Shown: positions 21,585 through 32,362, counted from the stretch's first letter. The stretch is 64,000 nt of DNA from Ascochyta rabiei (GCF_004011695.2 NC_082413.1:1285001-1349000), one strand, 5' to 3'. The notes: generated from the sequence alone by a model not told the origin. Made by a program: numbers and translations.

Positions 21585-24071
21585 ATGCCTTTTCCAATCT
21601 TAAAGTCGGGGCAGGCCTCGTCCACACGGCGTTCAACGCGCGACGGCAAGCAATGGCCAGCATTTCCGGGAATCCCCATCTTCCTCGAAGCTCATGATGA
21701 ACGGAAAACAACGAAGACATATGGCACTACCCCAACAACGCCTACCACTCCGGAGGTCCTCACACATTGTCGACTAGCACCTTCCAAACACACCCACCTG
21801 ATTGCGCCTAAGATCAGTCCAGTACCAACGAGCCCAACCACCACGATTCAGACATCCAGCAATCGTTCCAGTGTATGGCCTATCCCTGAGCCACCTCCTG
21901 AGATCCAGCATCAGGAACCTCGCCGACCAACTCTTCACTTCTTTCCAACACAGCGCCCGCGAACACAGTTGGAAGGTCTGCCCACATTGCAAATACCGCA
22001 TTTCAATGAGAAGACACCGATCAACCCTAATGATCCTGGTTTAGGTATCACTCACGGTCTGCCTAAGCCACCTTCCATTGAGGTCACGTCACCCATCAAT
22101 GAGAGGCCTGACGCCTCCTTCAACATCGCCCAGCGCATTGAGGAGAAGCTCTGGAGGTACAGTGCTTCTGGAAGTACTCTTAAGAGATGGTTTCTTGAAA
22201 TACTGAGCTGGCTGTTCAGCGCTGTCTGTATGGGTGCGGTGATCGGAGTACTTATCTATCTGGAAGGCGAATCGCTGTCGAAATGGACACTCGAGGAGAA
22301 GACGCATTTGACGCTGAACACTTACATTTCCATTTTGTCCAAGATGGCAGGTGCTGCTCTCATCCTTCCTGTTTCAGAGGCTCTCGGTCAGCTCAAATGG
22401 AGCTGGTTCCTGGAGCACTCAAAGCAGATGTGGGACTTTGAGATTTTCGACAATGCTTCGAGAGGACCCTGGGGATCCATGTTGTTGTTACTTCGCACGA
22501 AAGGAAGAGCTCTAGCAGCAGTTGGGGCCATGATAATGCTGGGTTCTTTGGCACTCGATCCCTTCTTCCAGCAAGTCGTTGACTTTCCAGAGCGATGGGC
22601 ATTGCGGAACAATCTCACTGGCGAAATTCCAAGGATCGCCCGTTACGAACCTGTGCTTACAAAAGAGTTCACCCAGCACCGCGAGGCTGGAGTCTACGAC
22701 AAAGACCTTTATCCGATTGTTAAAGAGTTCTTTTATGGCAACGGGACACTACCTGTAGCATTTGGTAACGGTACACGGCCAGACATACCTTTGTCATGCC
22801 CCACAAGCAACTGCACATGGCCTGAGTATGAGACTTTGGCTATTTGTAGTCGGTGTGAAGACGCGTCTGCCGCACTGGATATCACATACGCTTGCATGGA
22901 AACGACTGTTGACTGGAGCGCCAACTGGACAGGGCCTATCACGGAGGAACCTTACCCAAACGCAACAGTGTGTGGCCATTTTCTCAATGCTACCAGCAAC
23001 AAGCCAGTCTTGTTGTCGGGCTATATAGCCAGCAACGAGACTAATACGCCTGGGGAAGCATTGATGATGCGCGCTGTTCCGCTCACCGATTTTGATACCA
23101 AAGAGCCATTGTATGGAGAAGGTTCTGTGCTTTTCAAGAATGTTAGATACCCTCTTCTTGATGCCCTGATCGCGTCTGCGCCTGATGGCCTAGAGAGTGT
23201 CTATCATCACAAACTTCCCACAGTACATGAATGCATACTCTCGTGGTGTGTTCAGACTGTTAGCTCATCGTATGAGTTTGGTCTATATACCGAAAACGTC
23301 ACTTCCGAATACTGGGATACTTCTTCTGAACCAGTGGCATGGCCATGGCAATCTTTCCAGGTCGATATCGACACCGTAAATCTGATCTATGGGCAGAACA
23401 TCACCCTCCAACCAAGCCGGTCACACACACAGCACCTGGACACCGCTGCTAAGAATGCTCTATACACTGTTGGGAACGTCACTATATACAACGCCATGGT
23501 CATCTTTGATGATTTCTTCCCGTCTACCTATACTAGCGCAGAAGCATCTGCGGTTCCTCTGCTCAGGTACAAAAATTACTTCAATGGCCCCTACACTCGC
23601 ACCATGACGTTCAACCCATGGAATGCCCCCAACAATTTGACGCGTCACATGGAAAGATTGGCGGCATCAATGACCAACGTAATAAGGTCTTCCAGCACTA
23701 AGCAGATGTTCCACGGAGAGGCGTTCAGTCGGGAAAACTTTGTGCAAGTTCGTTGGCAATGGTTGACTCTGCCACTTGGTCTTCTCTTGATATCCCTAGT
23801 CTTTCTCGCCGCTACAATCGCAAAGTCTGCAGCTGAGCGTGATCGTGTAGGTGTCTGGAAAACTTCAGCATATGCTACTCTTCTCTACGGGTTACCTGAT
23901 GAAATGCAGAACAAAATCACAAGATCCGGTAGCACAGGAACACCAAGGTCGAAAGCCAAGGAGTTAAAAGTAAAATTGCAGCCGAATGGAGGCTGGCGAG
24001 TGTCTGGAAATCTGTTCACACCTTTTACGCCCAAATCGAGACCAAATCAGCCTCCTCCTGGCTGGATATAA
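21585..24071 (+). CDS. DUF3176 membrane protein, copy A (intact, 828 aa)
   Basis: Single-exon member of the fungal DUF3176 family, which has no known function. A long Pro/Thr-rich cytosolic N-terminus (about 1-180) precedes the conserved QRIEEKLWRYSAS segment. Membrane segments lie near 201-226, 245-265, 307-327 and 725-747. Between the third and fourth is a roughly 390-residue extracytosolic domain with many N-x-S/T sequons. It has a Cys signature LSCPTSNCTWPEYETLAICS at about 403-422, followed by RC, and a second pair in HECILSWCVQT. After the last helix come VGVWKTSAYATLLYGLP and a proline-rich end, PPPGWI. Start chosen: first true ATG in the open frame (21585). Unlike the other copies it lacks the intron after helix 1 and has a much longer N-terminus. 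A secreted-peptide gene lies tail to tail 142 bp downstream. Confidence 0.88.
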   Translation: MPFPILKSGQASSTRRSTRDGKQWPAFPGIPIFLEAHDERKTTKTYGTTPTTPTTPEVLTHCRLAPSKHTHLIAPKISPVPTSPTTTIQTSSNRSSVWPIPEPPPEIQHQEPRRPTLHFFPTQRPRTQLEGLPTLQIPHFNEKTPINPNDPGLGITHGLPKPPSIEVTSPINERPDASFNIAQRIEEKLWRYSASGSTLKRWFLEILSWLFSAVCMGAVIGVLIYLEGESLSKWTLEEKTHLTLNTYISILSKMAGAALILPVSEALGQLKWSWFLEHSKQMWDFEIFDNASRGPWGSMLLLLRTKGRALAAVGAMIMLGSLALDPFFQQVVDFPERWALRNNLTGEIPRIARYEPVLTKEFTQHREAGVYDKDLYPIVKEFFYGNGTLPVAFGNGTRPDIPLSCPTSNCTWPEYETLAICSRCEDASAALDITYACMETTVDWSANWTGPITEEPYPNATVCGHFLNATSNKPVLLSGYIASNETNTPGEALMMRAVPLTDFDTKEPLYGEGSVLFKNVRYPLLDALIASAPDGLESVYHHKLPTVHECILSWCVQTVSSSYEFGLYTENVTSEYWDTSSEPVAWPWQSFQVDIDTVNLIYGQNITLQPSRSHTQHLDTAAKNALYTVGNVTIYNAMVIFDDFFPSTYTSAEASAVPLLRYKNYFNGPYTRTMTFNPWNAPNNLTRHMERLAASMTNVIRSSSTKQMFHGEAFSRENFVQVRWQWLTLPLGLLLISLVFLAATIAKSAAERDRVGVWKTSAYATLLYGLPDEMQNKITRSGSTGTPRSKAKELKVKLQPNGGWRVSGNLFTPFTPKSRPNQPPPGWI

Positions 24072-24212
24072 CCCTCAGGCCCAAACAACAATCCATCTGC
24101 CAGGAAGAAATTAGGCGAGGAAATTAAGAAAAGAACCGTACTCAATCTTGGCGCGTCATCAAAGCAGCTTCGTCCGGCAGAGCCACAGTTGGACATTTTC
24201 GCATCCCCCCGA

Positions 24213-24747
24213 TCATTGGCCATATTCACCACCGCGTCGTTCGCTGAGCACCTCTAGATCATCTGACCTCTTTCCATATCCGGGCCCGTGGCGGTCAGCT
24301 CGTTGTTCTAGGTTGTCTGACCTCCTGCCATATCCGGGCCCGTGGCGGTCAGCTCGTTGTTCCAGGTCAGCAGTCCGTCTTTGACTGTCATCATCTCTGT
24401 GTCCTTGATCTCTCGTCTTTAAAATAGTCGTAGGGTCTTGATCCGAAGCTGAAGCATCGTCCTTGCTCATAATCTCTCCATCTGTGACCGTAGATAAGCC
24501 GGATTCGACAACAGGAGCCGGTACATCCTCGATTATGGACTTTCGCTCGATAACATGGCGACTCGCGTCGACTACAACAGGACTGCGACGTTGTATGAGT
24601 AGACCATCTTCTGGAACGCCCTACATACAATCAGTCTTTGACTTCTTGGAGCCCTTTATCGCGATGACTCACGTGCTTGATCGCGAGACCTGCTGCGGTA
24701 AAAGATAAGGAGAATGTCACAAAGAGAAGGAAGATGCCGGTATGCAT
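24213..24747 (-). CDS. Secreted repeat protein SP1, Kex2-type peptide precursor candidate (160 aa)
   Basis: Two exons (24673-24747 and 24213-24620) are joined across a 52-bp GTGAGT..GTAG intron. The first exon is a clean signal peptide, MHTGIFLLFVTFSLSFTAAG, with cleavage likely after Ala-18/19 or a few residues on. The middle is acidic and polar with dibasic RR. The C-terminus is three 18-residue units: RTADLEQRADRHGPGYGR, RSDNLEQRADRHGPGYGK and the diverged RSDDLEVLSERRGGEYGQ. Unit junctions read RR or KR, the cleavage sites of the Golgi protease Kex2, so processing would release near-identical peptides ending in HGPGYG. This architecture is shared by alpha-pheromone, dikaritin/ustiloxin-type RiPP and other Kex2-processed repeat precursors. 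No UstY-like (DUF3328) tailoring gene is in the window. Product and role are unknown. A paralog lacking the repeats lies at 32469-32835 in the equivalent place beside another DUF3176 copy. Confidence 0.68.
24225..24375. repeat. 54-bp tandem repeats encoding the SP1 C-terminus
   Basis: Two nearly identical 54-bp units, sharing the block CATATCCGGGCCCGTGGCGG, and a third diverged unit keep the reading frame of the minus-strand SP1 gene. They encode its three 18-residue peptides. Confidence 0.8.
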
Positions 24748-25202
24748 GCTGGATGTGCTGTAGTGACGGAACTTGTGCTCCGTTGAGACTGGTGACTATG
24801 AACCGAGCTTGTGTAGCAGGAGCTGGATGTTCTTGTGGTTTCTCTGAGCGGAGTACAACAGTAATCAGCAGGCAGATACGACGCCTTTATCTGACATCGT
24901 GGTAGCAGCAGAAATCAACCCCGGTACATTACACGACATGATCATCTCCACCTTCTCTCCACCGGCGCTTCGGTTTGTGATACATTTCACTGTCATAACC
25001 GCTGAAAGCCACGGATACTATCTGATCACACTGGCTACGCAGGCACCATTCCAGCATTATGCATCTGCAGACTCGTCATTGGAAGACCGCCTTGAGAGCA
25101 CACTTGATGGGTCACAGACGAGGCAGCCTGAAACACAAAGATCAAACTATCAGCACAAAAAACGTTAGGTCGTGCATCCGGGAATTACAAGACGGCGTCG
25201 GA
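24748..25202. other. Divergent intergenic region upstream of SP1 and the small spliced ORF
   Basis: About 450 bp between the SP1 start (minus) and the small ORF start (plus). No coding signal is recognised. The corresponding interval beside the second copy (32836-32967) is only about 130 bp. Confidence 0.4.
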
Positions 25203-25586
25203 ATGGATCGTATCATTACCAGTAATCACATCACAGTGAGCAATCACATCCGCAAGCGCTTCCAGGACCTTTTGCAAGGCAACATTGGTAAGTGACAAAA
25301 ACTCGAGCTTAATTCTCCTCCTGCAATTTCCCAAGTCTCTACATCTATCGAATCAGTTACCAACCAATTACCAGGATTGATCAATTTGATGCGACTTGGC
25401 GGCGTTTTGGCAGCCCTGCTGGAGTCGAAGCGATTGGCTGTGAACGACCTTGGGGGGGTGAGCAACCACGCCAATCAGCCCTTGCCGCAACCAAGTCACA
25501 TCGTGCCCGCACACGTGATGCATCCTCCAGCGGTTACCATACTCAACATCCAGAGCTCGAATGCAGTCAATAAACTCTGTCCTTAA
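25203..25586 (+). CDS. Small spliced ORF, copy 1 (98 aa, unknown, possibly not protein-coding)
   Basis: Proposed exons are 25203-25287 and 25375-25586 with an 87-bp GTAAGT..CCAG intron. The product contains NHIRKRFQDLLQGN and, after the junction, MRLGGVLAALLESKRLA. The copy at 32968-33376 has the same exon-1 length (85 nt), the same intron phase and an identical block of about 50 nt across MRLGGVLAALLESKRLA. I do not recognise the family and see no signal peptide or membrane segment. An overlapping minus-strand frame is also open in both copies, so the element could equally be a conserved non-coding or regulatory piece carried by the duplication. Confidence 0.35.
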
Positions 25587-26693
25587 GAGGGAATAGCCAC
25601 GATGGAGCGAGTTCAATGTCCGTCGAAGTCACCACGCACTTGCAAGATGCAGCTACCGGAACATCGATTCCAACACTATCAGCGCCTACGTATAACGGAC
25701 GTGATTTGCTTGTGATGACGGCACTTTCAGATGTCAGTAACGGGTGATACAGCTATGGATCGTATTACTCCACCTTGGTCTCTTTAAGATTTTCAGAGGC
25801 TGGTCTGGAGCTCTGATGAAGTTCATAATCCTGGCTACTCGCTCTCCCGACTCCTATGAGGTACCAGCTTATATTTTAAAGACAGTTGCACGGAACAGTC
25901 ATGACATGCGATGGCCTTGTCAGAAATGTAAAGATATCGTGCATTCACAGTTTGCCACTCAAATCTCATAATACACTACTTCATATTGATGCGCCGCGAA
26001 TCCTCCTCCTTGTAAGATGTTCTTATTGTTTCAGCCTCGTATTGAGCTTCGAATTAGTGGAATACGAGACCGAATATACACCGCGTCGACAGACTGACTT
26101 CGTAAGAGGGTTCGGATGGAGATTAGTGAAATAGCCATGACCAACAGTGACGACTTGCGCTTTAAGAACAAGATATTTGACTCCAGAACGACAGGCCCAC
26201 TTCCTTTGAGATGCCCTTGGTGAATTCTCGTAAAATCGTCGCTACGTCTACCAGACATCTACCAAACCAGATTAGCTTATCCTTCTCTGACTTCGAGGTT
26301 TCGTGTTTCGCAACATCTTCAGCGTCAAAGCATTGGACCCTATTGGCTAACCCTTTCCCCAAGTGCCGCCGTACCAACGCACCGCTAGTGCTGCATCTCG
26401 CCGGCTATTGGTACAGCGCCAAAGGATAAGCGCTTAATACCAAAGGGTCGATCAAGCAATCCGGTGTTGTTTTCCACGTTACGCAATACAAGGCTAGGTT
26501 CTGATCCTACAGCTACATTGCTGACGCCATCATGTGATGTTGAAGATCTTGGCAACGATGGATTTTCACACCAGAGGTTACGACAGGACAGGGTCTTCGG
26601 AATTTGAAGAGCTGTTTTCCCTCCATACCCAAGGTCGTTGCGTCCGACTCGGAACCTTAACCACACAATGACCGACACCATACCTCATCGGCC
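25587..26693. other. Intergenic part of the duplicated unit, upstream of copy B
   Basis: No intact gene is seen. A stretch near 26130-26205 (around ATAGCCATGACCAACAG and CTTGCGCTTTAAGAACA) matches 33930-34000 upstream of copy D, showing that promoter-side DNA was duplicated with the genes. Confidence 0.45.
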
Positions 26694-28736
26694 ATGCTTT
26701 ACAGGGACGAAGAACTTCCATCGTATCGAGCATCAATTCTGCAAACGCAATCACTCGACATACCACAACGCATCGAGAGGAAACTAGCTCGATATAATGC
26801 ATCACAGAATACTTCCAAGCGATGGCTGTTCGAGATTGTCAGCTGGGCCACGAGTGCCGCATGTATGGTAAGCGACCAATGCTTATCTATTTGCTTGGAC
26901 TGGAAACCTGACCAGAAGATTTCCAGGGCGCCATTGTTGGAAGTTTGCTGCACTGTCAAGACCAGCCATTGATTCAGCGATCTCTCGCACTCGCAACGTA
27001 CAATGTCCTATCAAAGATTACTTCCGCAGCTCTGATTCCTCCTATTTCAGAGGGCATCGGAAAATTGAAATGGACATGGTTTCATGGTAGCGAATCGAAA
27101 GAGATGATTGATTTTGAGATCTTCGACAAGGCATCTCGAGGAGCCTGGGGATCGTTCCTGCTTCTTTTTCGCACCAGAGGCCGATCGCTCGCAGCGCTCG
27201 GTGCAATCTTGTCATTGCTCTTACTCGCAAGCGATACCTTCTTCCAACAGGTGACGGACTATCCAGATCGATGGGCCCTAGAGCAAGTCTCCAGTGCGAT
27301 AGCTTCAGTCGTTCGGTATAAACCTGCGTACATTCCTGAATACTTCCAAGGCTGGCAATCATCGCAATACGACACGAATACCATGTCAGTGGTGCAAAAA
27401 TATCTGTATGGCAACGGCACACACTTAGTGCAGTCTGGTAACTCGACAAGACCTGCAGTGCATGTCGTGTCCAGCGAGTAACTGCACTTGGCCAGAATAC
27501 AAGACACTCGCGGTATGCAGTCATTGCACCCAATTGGACGGACCAGAGCTTTTGACCTATGCTTGTCTTAACACCACGATCGACTGGAGTGCTCACTCCA
27601 CGGGCCCAACAAAAAATGCTCCAATCGGACATGTTTGCGGATATTTTCTCAATGCTACCAGTAGTTCTCCAACTCTCGTGTCTGGATACATCGTTCGGAA
27701 TGACACTGTCCCAAAATCGAACCCCGCCGGGGAAGCACTGCTGGTGCGTGTGTTTCCGATGACTGAGATGTATTGGAAAAAGAGTTATTACGGAACTGGC
27801 TCAATTCACTACAATGACTTCCGAAACACACTTCTTGACACCCTAATTTTCTCTGCGCGAAACGGCTCTCAGAGTGTTTGCTCAAGCGAAGAACCTATCG
27901 TACACGAATGCGTTCTCTTTTGGTGTGTCAAATCCATCAAGTCAAGCTACGTCTGGGGCAATTACCACGAAGAAGTTACGGCTATCTTACAAAATAAGAC
28001 AGCTGGTCCATGGCCGTGGGAAAGTTTTGAAGTACCAGAAGAAGAGGGCGGCGGCAGTTTTACCACCTACTTGGAGAACATCACCATCGAAGCACCCATT
28101 TCGAGCCTCAGTCGCACCAATCTCACCACGCCTGCGGAATCTTTTGGAGCAAGCAATCTCACTGCTTATGATGCGATGGCAATATTCGACGACTTCTTTC
28201 CCTCGTATTACACCGCTGATGATGCTTCCGCGACTCCCTTTCTGCGGTACAAGAATTACCCTAATGGTCCCAGTATTCGCGCCCTAGACTTCAATCCGTG
28301 GCAAGCGCCAAATGATGTAGTCTCCCACATGAAGGAACTGGCTGTAGCTATAACGAATGCCATGCGTTCAAACGCTGAAAGCATGACAATGGTTCCTGGA
28401 CGGGCCTGGAATACAAAGCAATATGTCCTCGTGCGCTGGGGATGGCTCACCTTCCCGCTCACCTTGCTTGTACTCAGTCTAGCTTTCCTCGTCGCTACTA
28501 TCATCAAAACGTCTGATGACGCCCATAGCGAGATGGGTGTCTGGAAGACGTCCGCCATGCCGACTCTGATCTATAGTCTACCAGTGGAAGTACAGAAGGA
28601 CCTGAGGGATTCCAACAGACAAGCCACTCAAGTCGGAAGCAGGGCTCGCAAATTAAAGATTCAACTACGCCCACGCCAAGGATGGAGAGTGTCTGGTCAT
28701 ACACAAGGTCCCCAACCTCCTCCTGGATGGATTTAA
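26694..28736 (+). pseudogene. DUF3176 membrane protein, copy B (single frameshift)
   Basis: Exon 1 (26694-26867) encodes the QRIERKLARYNAS segment and helix 1. A 59-bp intron (26868-26926) follows, then GAIVGSLL and the second and third helices. The frame breaks near 27455-27465, inside the Cys motif: the sequence between the RP of NSTRP and the following SCPASNCTWPEY is two bases short relative to copies A, D and E. Downstream the second frame is open without any stop to 28736 and ends PPPGWI. One lesion in an otherwise clean 2-kb gene suggests a very young pseudogene, or a sequencing or assembly error. If the frame were intact the protein would be about 660 aa. Confidence 0.8.
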
Positions 28737-29043
28737 TTACATGTACCTAGGGAAGGAAATAATTTTTCTGGAACAGACACTACTTTCCGTACTAGTCTAT
28801 ATGAATAGCCGGTGCCCTAGCCGGTACCCTACCGTACTGAAACTATGATCAGTTTTTTACTGTATGATAAGATGACACTAATTTTCAATGCTCCATGGAT
28901 CCGAAGTACGATGTTCCTCCAAACGTTCAAACTCAAGGTTGATAACAAACAACCCAGGTACCGTGTGCGGATATTGGTAAAGCGCTTGCCAGAAAAAAGT
29001 TAGTCTTCAAATCGGGTTGCAGAATCGACAATTTCCCGCCGAC
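28737..29043. other. 3' flank of copy B
   Basis: The bases just after copy B (about 28757-28795) resemble 37617-37665 downstream of copy D, sharing the word TTTTCTGGA followed by CAGAC. This shows a shared duplicated 3' flank. No gene is seen. Confidence 0.4.
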
Positions 29044-29229
29044 ATGGCAACTGACGTTGAGGTGTTACCTGTGCCAAAACTGTCTCTCGGCAGACTCATC
29101 TTACAAATTGAGAATCTCAGCAGACTATTTTACGGCGGCTCTATCCGTTATCAACGTGTTGATTTGTCCCGCCTCCCATTTACCCACTTGCTTGACCGGC
29201 AGTCTTTGAACGCAAAGAAACGCAAATAA
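29044..29229 (+). pseudogene. Short DUF3176 remnant
   Basis: A 61-aa open stretch contains LSRLFYGGSIRYQRV, closely like the ectodomain stretch LSGLLYGGSIRYKDV of copy D, preceded by VLPVPKLSLGRL against LPLNRPISLAERL. No other part of the family is recognisable around it, so it looks like an isolated fragment of a further copy. The match is short and was seen only by eye. Confidence 0.45.
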
Positions 29230-29854
29230 ATTTTCCGTACAAGCCTGTACACAGATACTATCTTTCTCTGCGCGCTCAAACATTTCATTTCCACCGTGTT
29301 CCTACTCATTATGTTCTCGTGTCTTGATGACCATCTTTGTTGCCCGACGGTGGTGCGAACAGACTCTGAAAATACCGAAGGTACCAACAATGTCAGTCTT
29401 GATCACCAGTCTTCTCCAAAAGATGACGAGCTCGTCAGCTGTGAGTTTTGCTCGTCTATACTTGAGGACTAGGCTAAGGGATCGTTGGTCAGATCCCATG
29501 ACTTTGCATACAGAGCGGGGCAGTCGCACTCTACCAATCATACACGGCCTCTACGCGCCTCGTAATGACTAGATCCTCAGCCTTTTGCAATCGCTTGTCT
29601 TTCCGCAATACTACAGCCTCTACAACATAGGCGCGCCAATGAGAGTCCAATGCCAACGCTCTCATACGCATCGTGGCGGGCGCTTATTGAAACAACTATC
29701 TGGACTGCAGCCAGGATCGTAAGCTTAGGTAGCTATGTATCCGGTTACACGATCCCTCAAAACAGCCAGAGTCTTCACGTTTGTTTCCAGTAGTCACTTG
29801 AACGTCTTTGTTTCATTTCTTAGCCACAGGCCGAAACACACTCTATTTTTACGA
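29230..29854. other. Intergenic region upstream of C1
   Basis: About 625 bp without recognisable coding content. It includes the presumptive old promoter of copy C1. Confidence 0.4.
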
Positions 29855-30856
29855 ATGACAGGAACGTTCCCACCTACTTTCAGGCCACAAAGGCGGACAG
29901 AACTATCGATCAGATACGACCATGAACGGAACGAGTGCATCTCAGTGGACTTGGAAGACACCATGACATACCAAAGCTCATCACTGGACTTGACGCAACG
30001 TTTGGAGCGGAAACTGGCGAAGTACAATGCCTCCAAAAACGTCTTCACACGCTGGTTACTCGAACTCCTTAGTTAGACGACTAGTGCGCTGTGTATGGGT
30101 GCGATTGTTGGTATCTATCTTCACATCAACGGCTGTACCATGGCGAAAAACGGGTTATAGCTCAACATTGCAAACATCTTAGGCAAGATTGCATCTGCGG
30201 CTTTAATTGTCCTAACTTCAGAGGCTCTTAGTTAACTTAAATGGAATTGGTTCTATAAGTCCAAGGCCATGTGGGATTTTGAGATATTTGATAAAGCGTC
30301 TCGTAGGCCATAGGGCGCTGCTCTGCTCCTTTATCGGACTAATGGGCGCTCACTAGCAGCACTAGGTGCCTTGTTGATTGTGTTACTGTTGGCAATCGAT
30401 ACGTTCTTCCAGCAAGTCACAACCTTCCCAGACCAATGGTCGCTAGACAGTACCAGAAGCGAAATACCAAGGATGGTGGAGTATCAACCTTCCTATACTC
30501 AGGAGTACTACGCAGGCTACGAAACAAACCTCCTAGACCCAAATCTCCGCCCAAAAGCATTGCAGTATTTCACCAACAATGGAACGCAGCCTACGCCCTT
30601 TGGCAATGGGACTCGAGCGGATGTTCCGCTCTCATGTCCCGCCAACAACTGTATGTGGCCGGTCTACGAGACATTAGGCGTATGCAGCAGATGTGAGGAT
30701 TCATCAAATCTGCTTGAGTATGCCTGTCTTTCGACCATTGTAGATTGGAGTACCAGCCACATTGGTTCTATCAAGAAGGCGAACTATCCAAATTCAACAG
30801 CGTGTGGCTACTTCCTAAACGCTACAAGTACCAACCCGGTACTTATGCCCGGCTAG
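29855..30856 (+). pseudogene. DUF3176 copy C1: N-terminal two-thirds, RIP-type stops, 3' truncated
   Basis: Translation from 29855 follows copy E closely (QRLERKLAKYNASKNVFTRW) but is broken by stops where the family has Trp or Gln: TAG for Trp after ELLS, TAG near 30158, TAA in LKWNW's preceding Gln, and TAG in the SRGPWG position. All are explained by CpA to TpA changes on one strand or the other, the RIP signature, and they are concentrated before about 30340. The following 160 codons are clean through the Cys motif (LSCPANNCMWPVYETLGVCS). Homology ends at NPVLMPG, where copy C2 begins, so the C-terminal half is missing. Confidence 0.85.
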
Positions 30857-30869
30857 ATTTTCAACAGTG

Positions 30870-32362
30870 ATCAGCAATATACAACTCATCGGGCACAATT
30901 CCTCGGGTTATCAGATACAAACCGCTTTACATCCCAGAGTTCAAATTCGGCTACGAGATAAGTCAGTTCAATCAGGACCTTGCTCCAACTATCCGGCAGT
31001 TCCTGTACGGGAATGGTACACATCCCGTTGAATTTGGTAACGGAACTCGGCCGGATGTACCATTCTCATGCCCTACAAGCAACTGCACATGGCCGGAGTA
31101 TGAGACTCTTGCAATTTGTAGCAAGTGCTCCAGTATCGATGTTTCTGAGCTTCTCACCTTTGCTTGCTTAAACACTACCATCGACTGGACCGCAACCTTC
31201 ACGGGAGAAATCAGCGAGAAAACAACTCCGAACGGAACGGCGTGCGGGTACTTCATGAACGCAACTACTACGGCACCGATACTCATGTCGGGCTACTTAT
31301 TCAACGAAACCAACATTGGAAATGAGATCGGAGAAGTTTTGTTAGTGCGCACAATGCCACTCACTGAGTTCCTCACAAAGAAACAGCTGTTTGGCGCCGG
31401 CTCGATCAAGTTTAAAGATGTGCGTAATCCTCTATTAGACGCGCTCGTCGTCTCAGCAACGAACGGCGCAGACAGTGTTTACCGACACGAGGTACCTACC
31501 ATCCACGAATGTGTACTCTCGTGGTGCATCCAGACTATCAAATCGTCATATGAGGGAGGAACATATAGCGAAGAGGTTCTAGCACGATTCGAGAATACGA
31601 CAGTTCGCCAGTCCCCGTGGGAAAGCTTTGCGATACCGGAAGAGGACGGCGGTGGCTTTGACACATTTTACATGCAAAACATCAGCATCGTGCCGCCAAT
31701 TTCAGATCAAGATCATCCAGCTTCTAAAGTTTCCAACAAGGTCTACGGAACCAACAATGTTACTGCATATAACATCATGAATGTCTTCGACGACTTCTTT
31801 CCTTCGTACTACACTGCGGCGAGCGCTTCGGACACTCCAGTCTTGAGATACAAGAACTATGGCGGGAACGGAGCAGTGACTCGAGAGATTGTCTCAAGCC
31901 CGTGGCAAGAACCGAATGATGTTGATGCTCACGTTAGCAGATTGGCTGTCGCTATGACCAACGTTATGAGGTCTGACGTCAACAGCAATGAGATGCTCAA
32001 CGGTACTGCGTACTGGATGGAATCGTACGTCGAAGTACGTTGGCAATGGTTGACGCTTCCCCTAGGGGTTCTCTTCGTTTCGCTGATCTTTCTGGCTGCT
32101 ACAATCACCAAATCTGCCCTTGAGCGTGACCGGGTAGGTAGGTGTATGGAAAACATCAGCTTATGCGACTCTTTTGTATGGGCTTCCGGACGAGGTCCAG
32201 AAAAAAATCACACGTTCATCCAGCACAGGAACACCAAGGACTAAAGCGAAGGAACTGAGAGTAAAATTACAGCCTAACCAGGGCTGGAGGATATCAGAAG
32301 CCATCTTGTCACCGTTTTCGTCAAAACCCAGACTAAACCAAGGGCCCCCCGGTTGGATATAA
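30870..32362 (+). pseudogene. DUF3176 copy C2: ectodomain to C-terminus, 5' truncated, frameshift near end
   Basis: Homology starts abruptly within the early ectodomain (SSGTIPRVIRYKP) with no helices 1-3 before it. It then runs cleanly through the Cys motif LSCPTSNCTWPEY-type (here FSCPTSNCTWPEYETLAICS), HECVLSWCIQT and the final helix. Near 32130 the bases GTAGGTAGGTGTATGG contain a 4-base tandem duplication (GTAG/AGGT) relative to copy A, shifting the frame just before VWKTSA. The other frame continues as ATLLYGLPDE-like sequence to PPGWI at 32362. The C-terminal part is closest to copy A (GTPRTKAKELRVKLQP). C1 plus C2 thus carry two ectodomain copies in a row. Confidence 0.82.
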
